From assembly GCA_027886785.1 (NCBI GenBank), contig JAPCJV010000021.1:1-11539 (forward strand): a stretch of DNA of 11,539 nt. Direction: 5' to 3'. Source of the DNA: Nitrososphaerota archaeon (lineage in GTDB: Archaea > Thermoproteota > Nitrososphaeria > Nitrososphaerales > CADDZS01). Below are positions 1 to 5,787 of this stretch, piece after piece. Made by a program: the position numbers and the translations under genes. The notes under the pieces are model-generated. The model was not told where the DNA came from and did no database searches. It was given only the letters and a program-made list of their open reading frames with translations. Within the stretch, counting starts at the first letter, position 1. Each line of letters opens with the position of its first letter.

Positions 1-65
1 TATCGATTAACTGCCGCTCAGTCGGATTTGTCGGAAATATCTCTTCTAACAAAAATTGAGACCTG

Positions 66-113
66 TGCATTTGATCTGCATTTGCAAGTTATTGGGAAAG
101 ATTGCAAGTTATT
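66..113. repeat. Cluster of helically phased short direct repeats
   Basis: TGCATTTG occurs at 66-73 and 77-84, a spacing of 11 bp. TTGCAAGTTATT occurs at 82-93 and 102-113, a spacing of 20 bp. The spacings are about one and two helical turns, as expected of a protein-binding site array. The cluster lies about 290 bp from the nearest gene start, so it may serve a gene outside the window. Its function is inferred only from its geometry. Confidence 0.4.
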
Positions 114-230
114 ATCTTTATCAGACGAATCTTCTAACTTCGGATAAAGAAGATTTGATTAGTAAAGGACGACATTCTTGATTTTCAAGGTCATATTCGT
201 AAGAGATCTGTGGGGATAGTGCCGGTGTAA

Positions 231-302
231 GGCTAAGTTTGAGAATTGCCGTGCGGACATAGTCCGATTGCCTCCCACTGGCCCAATCCGCCAAACTTAT
301 GC
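231..302 (+). ncRNA. Possible structured RNA or long stem-loop
   Basis: TAAGTTTG (234-241) is perfectly complementary to CAAACTTA (292-299), and GC/GC extends the stem past a one-base bulge. Inside it, ATTGCC (245-250) can pair with GGCCCAAT (280-287, two-base bulge), and GTG (251-253) with CAC (276-278). A terminal hairpin CGGAC-ATA-GTCCG sits at 254-266. Together these make one nested structure of about 70 nt. It could be an independent small RNA, part of a 5' leader of the gene at 403, or chance. I could not match it to tRNA, SRP RNA, RNase P RNA or a known riboswitch, and the strand is uncertain because the helix is nearly symmetric. Confidence 0.3.
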
Positions 303-333
303 GGTCTCCGAAATTTTAGTCCGAAATTCACAC

Positions 334-346
334 GTTTGATTTATTG
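334..346 (+). promoter_or_regulatory. Candidate TATA box for the oxidoreductase gene
   Basis: GTTTGATTTATT is the most TATA-like stretch upstream of the ATG at 403. With usual archaeal spacing, transcription would start near 369 and leave a leader of about 34 nt. A weak GGTTGA at 391-396 could serve as Shine-Dalgarno. No second promoter element is visible. Confidence 0.3.
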
Positions 347-402
347 AGCAAAAATCTCTAAGAGAGTTAGATCTGGAATTTTTCCATTGGGTTGAAGAAA
401 TA

Positions 403-1233
403 ATGAAATTCATTTTGCAAGCTGGAAACTGGTTTCGGGAATGGAGCACAATAGAAAAAGCGGTCCCAGAGGCTGATCAATTGGGTTTTTGGGGATTTGT
501 CATGCCAGACCATTATATGTGGGGCTCGAATCGAGGAGGCAATTCCACCCTTGAGGCCTGGATTGCCCTCACTTTTCTTGCAGCCAAAACGGAAAAAATA
601 AGACTTGGAACTGTGGTAACGCCGATTCCTTTTCGACCTCCGGGGATGATGGCAAAAGAGATTTCGACTATTGATCTCCTGTCGAAAGGGAGGGCAGTCC
701 TGGGTGTCGGAGCTGGCTGGTCTCAAACGGAATTCGACGGATATAGCAAATGGGAGGAGCCTCGAGTCCGAGTCGATAAGACGATCGAAGGAGTAGATCT
801 CATTCTAGAATTATGGACATCAAAACACAGCGTGAATTTCAAAGGAAAATATTACGAAGCTTTAGGAGCGGTTCTTGAACCTAAACCTCTTCAGAAACCG
901 CACCCGCCACTGCTTTTCGGGGGAGTAGGACGGAGGATGCTCAACGTCGCAGGGAAATACGCCGACATTTGTCTTGTGCCATCTTGGACGCGATTGGGAT
1001 TGTCAAAGTCAAGAGAAATTGTGAAGGAATCAGCGAAGAGGTATTTGCGGGAAGATCAAATCTCGTTTGCTTCGATTTCATTTTCTAGAGACGGGTACGA
1101 CCAACGCGTAATCGAGAAGGAGATCTCGGTCTCCAAAGATGGAGGAGATGAGTACTTCATAATCGGATTTCCTAAAGACCGATATATCGAAACTATGCAT
1201 GAATTCGCGAAAAACATAATGCCATCGTTCTGA
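403..1233 (+). CDS. LLM-class (luciferase-like) flavin/F420-dependent oxidoreductase
   Basis: A 276-residue TIM-barrel oxidoreductase of the bacterial luciferase-like superfamily. Visible hallmarks are the N-terminal 'MPDHY' at residues 34-38, the KIRLGTVVTP strand at 65-74, the IDLLSKGRAVLGVGAGW core at 90-106, and PKPLQKPHPPLLFGG near 160-174. These are the standard cofactor- and substrate-barrel elements of the family. In archaea such proteins usually use reduced F420 rather than FMNH2, but the sequence alone does not settle the cofactor. The protein is cytosolic, with no signal peptide. At 276 residues it is near the short end of the family (about 280-340), yet it looks complete. The ATG is the natural start because family similarity begins at once (MKFILQAG). 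The gene appears monocistronic, as a 172-nt gap follows. The substrate is unknown; oxidation of alcohols, reduction of methylene-H4MPT-like compounds or monooxygenation are all known in the superfamily. Confidence 0.9.
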   Translation: MKFILQAGNWFREWSTIEKAVPEADQLGFWGFVMPDHYMWGSNRGGNSTLEAWIALTFLAAKTEKIRLGTVVTPIPFRPPGMMAKEISTIDLLSKGRAVLGVGAGWSQTEFDGYSKWEEPRVRVDKTIEGVDLILELWTSKHSVNFKGKYYEALGAVLEPKPLQKPHPPLLFGGVGRRMLNVAGKYADICLVPSWTRLGLSKSREIVKESAKRYLREDQISFASISFSRDGYDQRVIEKEISVSKDGGDEYFIIGFPKDRYIETMHEFAKNIMPSF

Positions 1234-1405
1234 AATAAGTACCTCTTCTTGCCATAAGCGATAACATGCGTCAGAGGATGCTTACCGAAAAGTACGTCCT
1301 GACATAAATTGAGCTGCATCCTATATTGCTTAGAAAGCTCTTAGCACAAGCGCAATGATGCATAACTTTTCTAACAAAACTGATTGAAAAAAAAGTGAAA
1401 ATATC

Positions 1406-1936
1406 TTGGCAATCGATACGCTCATTTTCAGAGATGATGGAAAGCCATCTTTTATCGAAAATCCCAAGATACACTCGGTGGGATATTGCCGTCATTGCAA
1501 GGTTTGGCACGAAAAGCTGGCGCTCGAAAATGGAACTAAATTCTGTGCTTTCTGTTACACCACTCATCACTCGCGTGCGTGTCGAGCTGGGTTTCACGAA
1601 AAGTGTACGGATGTATCAGTCGATCCGATTCATGAATTTCTGACTGAGGAGTGCAACAAGCATCAGAAATTTGATTTGTCCTTTTGCAAAGAGTGCAACT
1701 GCTTTCACTCGAAGAAAGGATGGGAGATTTGCCTTGATCGAAATCGTCCGGCTAAAAGTTGGAACATCGCGAGAAAAGACATTTGGAAATTAAGATGGGA
1801 TGTGAGCACTTCTGACGAAGCTGGTTCCTCCATAAAAAGAGAAAGAAGCTTATTCAACCCGTCGGAAATGCAGAAAATCATTCCCTACGAGTATCCATAT
1901 TCCAGCGGCCGGTTTGTGCATCACTGCAACGTGTAA
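1406..1936 (+). CDS. Uncharacterised protein with two similar Cys/His zinc-type modules
   Basis: A 176-residue protein of unrecognised family. It holds CRHC at residues 28-31 with H35 and a CAFC pair at 47-50. HH54-55, C59 and C67 follow, then C83 and H86. A second copy of the pattern is CKEC at 94-97 with H101 and C109. The copies share an aromatic-C-x2-C-x2-aromatic-H layout (YCRHCKVWH and FCKECNCFH), so the protein probably folds as two zinc-binding knuckles. The C-terminal third (about 115-176) lacks the pattern except for HHC at 172-174, is rich in charged and aromatic residues, and has no membrane segment. The start is a TTG at 1406, because the frame is closed by a stop at 1385-1387 and the first in-frame ATG lies far beyond the zinc motifs. 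No clear TATA box is seen. It converges on the DUF504 gene with an 18-nt gap. A nucleic-acid or protein-binding role is plausible but unproven. Confidence 0.75.
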   Translation: MAIDTLIFRDDGKPSFIENPKIHSVGYCRHCKVWHEKLALENGTKFCAFCYTTHHSRACRAGFHEKCTDVSVDPIHEFLTEECNKHQKFDLSFCKECNCFHSKKGWEICLDRNRPAKSWNIARKDIWKLRWDVSTSDEAGSSIKRERSLFNPSEMQKIIPYEYPYSSGRFVHHCNV

Positions 1937-1954
1937 AGTAATTTCCGGGGAAAC

Positions 1955-2248
1955 TTAGAAACATCGGTTTCTATTTCTGAGCGAGCCTAATCCTTTGACG
2001 ATTACGCTCTTCTGTCCTTTCTTCCACACTTCACTACCCGCCCGTTGAATGCTGACGATTCGTGTCAGCGGGATTTCGGCCATTTCGTCACTTTTTAGAA
2101 AATTTTCCAATGTGGCAGACTTTAATGTCTCTTTATCTCTGTAATGAATGGAAAATAATTCCGGGTCATCCTTGTAGAGGGCATAGCTCAAGGTCTCTTC
2201 CAAGCTCCCTTTCCTCCCACTCCTTGGCAGCCGCTTATGCCTGGTCAT
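1955..2248 (-). CDS. DUF504 / MJ1316-type protein, predicted RNA cyclic-end recognition
   Basis: A 97-residue protein made almost entirely of the MJ1316 (DUF504) domain, a small family common in archaea. It has been proposed to recognise RNA ends bearing cyclic phosphate. The signature is the C-terminal strand pair EIPLTRIVSIQRAGSEVWKK at residues 58-77. It is preceded by a typical FSIHYRDKE strand (32-40), where the family has a conserved region ending in 'Y-x-D/H-R'. The first 14 residues are very basic (MTRHKRLPRSGRKG), compatible with RNA contact. The ATG at 2248 is the only possible start, since an in-frame TAG directly precedes it. It lies 17 nt from the stop of the HypE-like gene, so it is almost certainly co-transcribed and read after it. 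No Shine-Dalgarno is visible, so coupling or re-initiation is likely. The RNA-end function comes from family prediction, not from anything seen here. Confidence 0.8.
   Translation of the reverse strand: MTRHKRLPRSGRKGSLEETLSYALYKDDPELFSIHYRDKETLKSATLENFLKSDEMAEIPLTRIVSIQRAGSEVWKKGQKSVIVKGLGSLRNRNRCF
1956..1973. repeat. Perfect 7-bp inverted repeat at the convergent gene ends
   Basis: TAGAAAC (1956-1962) and GTTTCTA (1967-1973) flank an ATCG loop and overlap the last codons and stop of the DUF504 gene. It sits exactly where two convergent genes meet (zinc-module gene ending at 1936). It could act in transcript 3'-end formation or stability on either strand. There is no adjacent T-run, so it is not a classical terminator. 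Confidence 0.35.
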
Positions 2249-2264
2249 CTAAGCAGTAATACAA

Positions 2265-3326
2265 CTAATCCCATTTCGCGGCAGTCGCGGAATAATACGC
2301 GTTCCAATAAGGATCGGGAAAACTGCCAGATATGACTGTTTCACCATTATGATCTATCGAAACAATTCCTTTGTTGGGTTCAACCATCTGTCCGATCACA
2401 TCCGCGTGAGTGCCTTTGCCAGTTAAGACCCGTAGTATTTCCTGCGTGTTTTCAGGACTGCAAGAAACCATCATGGCCCCTTCACCCAGAGTAACGTATG
2501 GATCTATGTTGAACAATTCACAGATCTCTCTGGTCTCAGGACTCACGTAGATTTTTTCTTTCCGGATCACCATTCCTAGAGACGCAGCTTTGCAGATTTC
2601 AAAACAAGCTGAGTACACTCCGCCTTCGGCAACGTCGTGCATCGCCGAAACTCCTGAGCTTCCGACCCCTACGCTAGCCGCAGAAAGGGCATCGTTCATC
2701 GCGGAAATTTGCAAAAAGTACTCCGAAGCTCTCTCCTGACTAGCTTTCCCGATCTTCTCGCTCACCTTTTTCGGGAACACTTTTGCCAGAATACCGGTCG
2801 CCGAAATCGCTGCTCCCTTCGTCAGGATTAAGTTGTCCCCCAACTTTGCGTCGCTGGAAACCACACATCTATTCTTGGATCCGGTCGAAAAGGCCGTTCC
2901 AGCGCCAACTATAGTAAAATCGAGGCCCTCGAATTTGCCGGTGTTCCCGCCCACGATCGCGATGCCCAACCTCGCGCACTCTGCGCTTAGCGCATTCCAA
3001 TATTTTTCCAGTAGTTCATTTGACATCCCCGGCGGGAGAGAAAGATCCACCATCATGTACTGAGGCGTCAGCCCGCTAGTCGCTAGATCATTTGCAATGA
3101 GGTTCACGGACATCCAGGCAGAATCTGCGGCGCCCAAGACCGGAATTAAGGACAAAGGGTCGGTGCAGGCTACAAGAACTTGGTTGGTTCCGATCTTGAT
3201 TACGCATGTGTCTAATCCCGGCGAGGGCCCGACCAAGATCTCTGGCCGACGTGCTCCCAAATTAGGGTAAATTATCTTCTCTAGAAAGCTGGACGAAATC
3301 TTGCCTGAACTCTTAACCTCATCCAT
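2265..3326 (-). CDS. HypE-like AIR-synthase-fold protein lacking a C-terminal cysteine
   Basis: A 353-residue member of the PurM/AIR-synthase superfamily (PurM, PurL, ThiL, SelD, HypE), closest in layout to HypE. The N-terminal ATPase half contains GPSPGLDTCVIKIG (33-46), the metal/ATP segment TDPLS (55-59), an AND motif at 78-80, DLSLPPGM (94-101) and GGNTG (126-130). The C-terminal half contains LTKGAAISATGILA (168-181), AMHDVAEGGVYSA (228-240) and the TLGEGAMMVS strand (279-288). All the usual superfamily landmarks are therefore intact and ATP binding is likely. True hydrogenase-maturation HypE ends in a conserved cysteine that carries the thiocarbamate. This protein ends in ATAAKWD, so it should not perform that reaction. 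No hydrogenase or other hyp gene is nearby. The ATG at 3326 follows a 68-nt gap after the cyclase gene; a TATA-like CTAAAT lies at 3363-3368. Its reaction is unknown. Confidence 0.85.
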   Translation of the reverse strand: MDEVKSSGKISSSFLEKIIYPNLGARRPEILVGPSPGLDTCVIKIGTNQVLVACTDPLSLIPVLGAADSAWMSVNLIANDLATSGLTPQYMMVDLSLPPGMSNELLEKYWNALSAECARLGIAIVGGNTGKFEGLDFTIVGAGTAFSTGSKNRCVVSSDAKLGDNLILTKGAAISATGILAKVFPKKVSEKIGKASQERASEYFLQISAMNDALSAASVGVGSSGVSAMHDVAEGGVYSACFEICKAASLGMVIRKEKIYVSPETREICELFNIDPYVTLGEGAMMVSCSPENTQEILRVLTGKGTHADVIGQMVEPNKGIVSIDHNGETVISGSFPDPYWNAYYSATAAKWD

Positions 3327-3362
3327 TTCTCTCGCTGCCTGAGCACACTACAGAGGATCGCG

Positions 3363-3368
3363 ATTTAG
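3363..3368 (-). promoter_or_regulatory. Weak TATA-like box before the HypE-like gene
   Basis: CTAAAT on the minus strand is centred about 40 bp upstream of the ATG at 3326. This would give a transcript start near 3339 and a 13-nt leader. If real, the HypE-like and DUF504 genes form their own transcript. If not, they are read through from the cyclase gene. Confidence 0.25.
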
Positions 3369-3394
3369 GATGTCTCATTTCTTTTTGAAACCAA

Positions 3395-4066
3395 TCAGAG
3401 AAGAAAGGCCATCGCTCGCACGGGGCTAGCGCTACCACCGGTCAACTTCAGGGGAGCACCGATGAAAAAGAAATTCTTTCCGATCAATTTGTCCAGATTA
3501 GTCAGATTTTCGTAGACTGCGACGGACTTTGGAAGTAATGTTTTGTGTGCAGGAAAAGGCGGATGATCTGGGCTCGGCGCGTCGAAGCCAACTGCATTTA
3601 TCCTGAGATCTGTCAAATACTGACACGCATCCTCACCCAGAGAGGGATGGTTCGTCCATTCAGCTCCGCTCGCTTTTTCTGTGTACCCGGTGTAAAACAA
3701 TACGATAGAACCGGGATCGATTCGTATCGAATATTTCGATAATTCCTTCTCCAACTCTAGCTTTGTTATGACAGAATTCGGGGGCTTCCATGTAAAATCG
3801 AGTGCAACCCCGGGACCTGCGTAATTCTTGAGCGGAACCTGATCTACAGTTAGGGCACTGTCGAAGAAATGCGCCGGAGAGTCAACATGAGTGCTTGTAT
3901 GCTCTGCAAACATCCATATGAAAGATGCGTATCCCTCCTTGCTAACTGTCGTAAAAATCGAACGCAAGGGCTGTGGATACCCTGGATAAACCGGGGTTTC
4001 GAGGCTTTTCATTGGAACCGAGAGATCAATTATTTCTCTGGGGGTAGCAAAATTCGAGGAATCCAA
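3395..4066 (-). CDS. Cyclase-family metal-dependent hydrolase (kynurenine-formamidase-like)
   Basis: A 223-residue protein of the cyclase family (PF04199), which includes bacterial kynurenine formamidase KynB, isatin hydrolase and putative polyketide cyclases. The diagnostic metal motif H-x3-H-x-D-x-P-x-H is present as EHTSTHVDSPAHF at residues 55-67. H56, H60 and D62 are the likely metal ligands, and H66 is the probable catalytic or second-site residue. Downstream family elements are VLFYTGYT (122-129), VGFDAPSPDHPPFPAHKTLL (159-178) and the VYENL segment with E186 (184-188). Length is normal for the family. The start is TTG at 4066; the next ATG (residue 19) would remove the conserved IDLSVPM strand. 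It sits 89 nt after the cupin gene with its own TATA-like box. The chemistry is hydrolysis of a cyclic or N-formyl amide, but the substrate cannot be read from sequence, and kynurenine is only one option. Confidence 0.88.
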   Translation of the reverse strand: MDSSNFATPREIIDLSVPMKSLETPVYPGYPQPLRSIFTTVSKEGYASFIWMFAEHTSTHVDSPAHFFDSALTVDQVPLKNYAGPGVALDFTWKPPNSVITKLELEKELSKYSIRIDPGSIVLFYTGYTEKASGAEWTNHPSLGEDACQYLTDLRINAVGFDAPSPDHPPFPAHKTLLPKSVAVYENLTNLDKLIGKNFFFIGAPLKLTGGSASPVRAMAFLL

Positions 4067-4099
4067 TACTGAAACTTATACATCCGACCGAGTAGAACG

Positions 4100-4107
4100 A
4101 TTAAAAG
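4100..4107 (-). promoter_or_regulatory. TATA-like box of the cyclase gene
   Basis: CTTTTAAT on the minus strand is centred about 38 bp before the TTG start at 4066. It predicts a transcript start near 4077 and a leader of about 11 nt. A second AT-rich hexamer, TATAAG (minus strand, 4075-4080), is too close to the start to be the TATA box. Confidence 0.4.
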
Positions 4108-4155
4108 TTTTGAGCGAATTTTTCCAACGCCGTTCTGAAAAAGAGCGAAGTTGTG

Positions 4156-4533
4156 CTACTTTTGATCCGGTTTTATTGCTTCGTTAACATATTCTTCTCT
4201 TTCAGGCGTGAAAAAATCGATCACGATCGCTGGCCCCTCGCCGACTATGGAGAATTCGTGATAGGTTCCAGGCGGAATGTAGTAGCCATCACCCGGATTA
4301 ACCGGCCAGATTTTTCCCTCGATGTTGAACACTCCTTTCCCTTCAAGAATCACTCCGAATTGGGCGTGAGGGTGGTTGTGTCTAGGAAAGGTCTTTCCTG
4401 CATCAATTTTGTAATGCACCATCATTCCTGTCGAAGCATGCGTCAAAATTCTTCTGCGGACTCCAGGCATTGTTTCATGCCAAGCCTCTGCTTTGTTACT
4501 CCAAAAAGCCGGTGTGCCGTAATTGTCAGTCAT
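4156..4533 (-). CDS. Single-domain cupin protein
   Basis: A 125-residue small beta-barrel cupin. Cupin motif 1 is FPRHNHPHAQFGVILEGKG at residues 49-67, with H52, H54 and probably H56 as metal ligands; the usual glutamate position is occupied by Q58. Motif 2 is PGDGYYIPPGTYHEF at 80-94, with H92 as the last ligand. The whole protein is one cupin domain with no partner domain, as in the KdgF/RemF-like and conserved hypothetical groups. The replacement of Glu by Gln makes a metal isomerase or dioxygenase role uncertain; a binding or regulatory role is possible. The ATG at 4533 is well placed behind a strong TATA-like box. It is divergent from the aminotransferase and followed by the cyclase on the same strand, so a role in the same small-molecule pathway is a reasonable inference. 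Confidence 0.88.
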   Translation of the reverse strand: MTDNYGTPAFWSNKAEAWHETMPGVRRRILTHASTGMMVHYKIDAGKTFPRHNHPHAQFGVILEGKGVFNIEGKIWPVNPGDGYYIPPGTYHEFSIVGEGPAIVIDFFTPEREEYVNEAIKPDQK

Positions 4534-4549
4534 TCTGATCTTCGTTTTG

Positions 4550-4566
4550 GAATTCGTCGAGAATTC
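4550..4566. promoter_or_regulatory. Palindrome GAATTC-N5-GAATTC between two divergent genes
   Basis: Two GAATTC half-sites (4550-4555 and 4561-4566) have centres 11 bp apart, one helical turn. For the cupin gene the palindrome falls between the TATA-like box (4567-4578) and the predicted transcript start (about 4546), the position expected of a repressor operator. The hexamer is short and self-complementary, so chance remains possible. Confidence 0.35.
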
Positions 4567-4578
4567 TATAATAAATAT
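4567..4578 (-). promoter_or_regulatory. TATA-like box of the cupin gene
   Basis: ATATTTATTATA on the minus strand is the most TATA-like sequence in the window. It is centred about 40 bp upstream of the ATG at 4533, giving a transcript start near 4546 and a leader of about 13 nt. The sequence is nearly symmetric and might also act on the plus strand. Confidence 0.5.
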
Positions 4579-4610
4579 TCCACGATGGTCTCTCTGAAAC
4601 TGCTCTTCGC

Positions 4611-4616
4611 TTAAAT
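4611..4616 (+). promoter_or_regulatory. TATA-like box of the aminotransferase gene
   Basis: TTAAAT is centred 28 bp before the ATG at 4642 and 16 bp before the TTG at 4630. For a leaderless archaeal transcript the 28-bp distance fits the ATG, which favours the start four codons further downstream. Confidence 0.4.
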
Positions 4617-4629
4617 TTCTGATTCCTAT

Positions 4630-5787
4630 TTGAAAGAATGGATGTTCCTTTCCAAAATCGAGGGCTCACCCTCGCTAGAAGTGGTCAATCTCGTCCTCGA
4701 AAAGTTGTCGAAAGGAGAAAAAGTCCTGTCTCTCGCGATTGGCGACCCGTCTTCCGACACGCCCCGCGATATAGTGGACGCAGCGTACTCCAGCATGATT
4801 TCGGGTCAGGTCCACTATGTTCCTTCCTCTGGGATTAGGGAGGTAAGGGAAGCGATTAGGGCAAAGGTATTACGGACAAACGGAATCAAAGCAAGCCTAG
4901 ATGAAACGATCTTTCTCACGACCAAACTTTCCGTTTATGCTGCCCTGGTTGCGCTTGCAGAGTCTGAATTTGAAGCTCTTGTTCCGGACCCTGGATACTT
5001 TTATTCCGAACCTGTAGTTCTCGCGGGCGGTCAACCGGTGCGGTACAAGCTTCATCCGGATTTCTCGCTTGATCTCGACGAAATAAAACGGAAGACAACG
5101 GCAAATACAAAAGCAATCTTGGTAAACTCTCCCTCCAACCCCACCGGAAAAGTGTCAGGAAAAAGCGAGTTGAAGGAATTGTATGAGTTTTGCCAGGAGA
5201 AACAAATCTACATCGTTTCTGACGAAGCTTATGAGGATTTGACCTACGAGGGAACTAAACATTTTGCTGTGGGGTCCTTGGAATCAAGCCCCGAACTCGT
5301 GATCTCTCTGTTCAGCCTTTCAAAAAGTTACTCGATGACCGGCTGGCGTGCCGGGTACCTGATTGCGCCGAGGCAAATTGGCCATTCAATTAACAAATTC
5401 CTTGAAAACACGCTTACTTGCCTACCGCCGTTCATCCAGAAAGCTTCGGAGTACGCCTTAAACAGCGGGGACAGATACATCCAGTTTTTCAGGAAAGAAT
5501 ATTCTGAAAAGAGAAAGTTAGTGCAGGACTCCCTGGCGGATACTCCCGGACTTGAACTAAACAATGTTGAAGGAGCGTTCTATGGTTTCCCCAAATTGAA
5601 GCGCTGGTCAGCTTCTTCCGTCGAATTTGCGAAGATCCTCCTCCACTCTGAAAATGTGGCAATCCTCCCTGGCAGTGCTTTCGGACCCTCAGGGGAGGGA
5701 CGAATTAGGATCTCCTTCTCTGGAAAGACTCAGGACTTGACTGAAGGTCTCGAAAGAATCAAAAAGTTTTCAGCTTCTTTCTCTTAG
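4630..5787 (+). CDS. PLP-dependent class I/II aminotransferase
   Basis: A 385-residue fold-type I aminotransferase (AspC/AlaT-like), cytosolic and probably dimeric. It transfers an amino group from an amino acid to a 2-oxo acid using pyridoxal phosphate. Landmarks are YVPSSGIREVREAI (63-76) and SPSNPTGKV (167-175), whose N170 contacts the cofactor ring. SDEAYEDLTYEG (197-208) supplies D198 and Y201. SLSKSYSMTGWRAGY (229-243) contains the Schiff-base lysine K232, and GRIRISFS (357-364) holds R360, the likely substrate-carboxylate arginine. All essential residues are present and the length is normal. Substrate preference cannot be assigned. The printed start is TTG at 4630; an ATG at 4642, four codons later, fits the TATA box better. 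The gene is divergent from the cupin gene, and the two probably share a control region. The next gene lies 347 bp away, so it is likely transcribed alone. Confidence 0.93.
   Translation: MKEWMFLSKIEGSPSLEVVNLVLEKLSKGEKVLSLAIGDPSSDTPRDIVDAAYSSMISGQVHYVPSSGIREVREAIRAKVLRTNGIKASLDETIFLTTKLSVYAALVALAESEFEALVPDPGYFYSEPVVLAGGQPVRYKLHPDFSLDLDEIKRKTTANTKAILVNSPSNPTGKVSGKSELKELYEFCQEKQIYIVSDEAYEDLTYEGTKHFAVGSLESSPELVISLFSLSKSYSMTGWRAGYLIAPRQIGHSINKFLENTLTCLPPFIQKASEYALNSGDRYIQFFRKEYSEKRKLVQDSLADTPGLELNNVEGAFYGFPKLKRWSASSVEFAKILLHSENVAILPGSAFGPSGEGRIRISFSGKTQDLTEGLERIKKFSASFS

Larger units (their letters stand above)
1..402. other. Non-coding leader region upstream of the oxidoreductase
   Basis: I see no credible gene on either strand here. 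The region holds short direct repeats at 66-113, a candidate stem-loop at about 231-302, a 9-bp repeat TCCGAAATT at 307-315 and 320-328, and an AT-rich stretch at 334-346 that could be a TATA box for the gene at 403. I looked for a tRNA around the stem-loop and found no T-arm consensus. The left end could contain regulatory DNA of a gene lying outside the window. Confidence 0.6.

Noticed and set aside
231..302. tRNA or 5S rRNA in the leader stem-loop
   Set aside because: The outer 7-8-bp stem resembles an acceptor stem, but there is no GTTCRA-type T-arm, and arm lengths do not fit a tRNA.
367..726. Minus-strand open frame of 119 codons
   Set aside because: Antisense to the N-terminal part of the luciferase-like oxidoreductase; no motif.
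44..1379. Shared 11-mer TTCTAACAAAA upstream of two genes (44-54 and 1369-1379)
   Set aside because: An 11-bp match is expected several times by chance in a window of this size, and flanking bases do not match.
1354..1384. Box C/D guide RNA between the first two genes
   Set aside because: ATGATGC is not a true box C and the nearest CTGA is only about 26 nt away, too short for a C/D RNA.
4153..4614. 153-codon plus-strand open frame
   Set aside because: Antisense to the cupin gene, whose motifs are unambiguous; the antisense translation has no recognisable domain.
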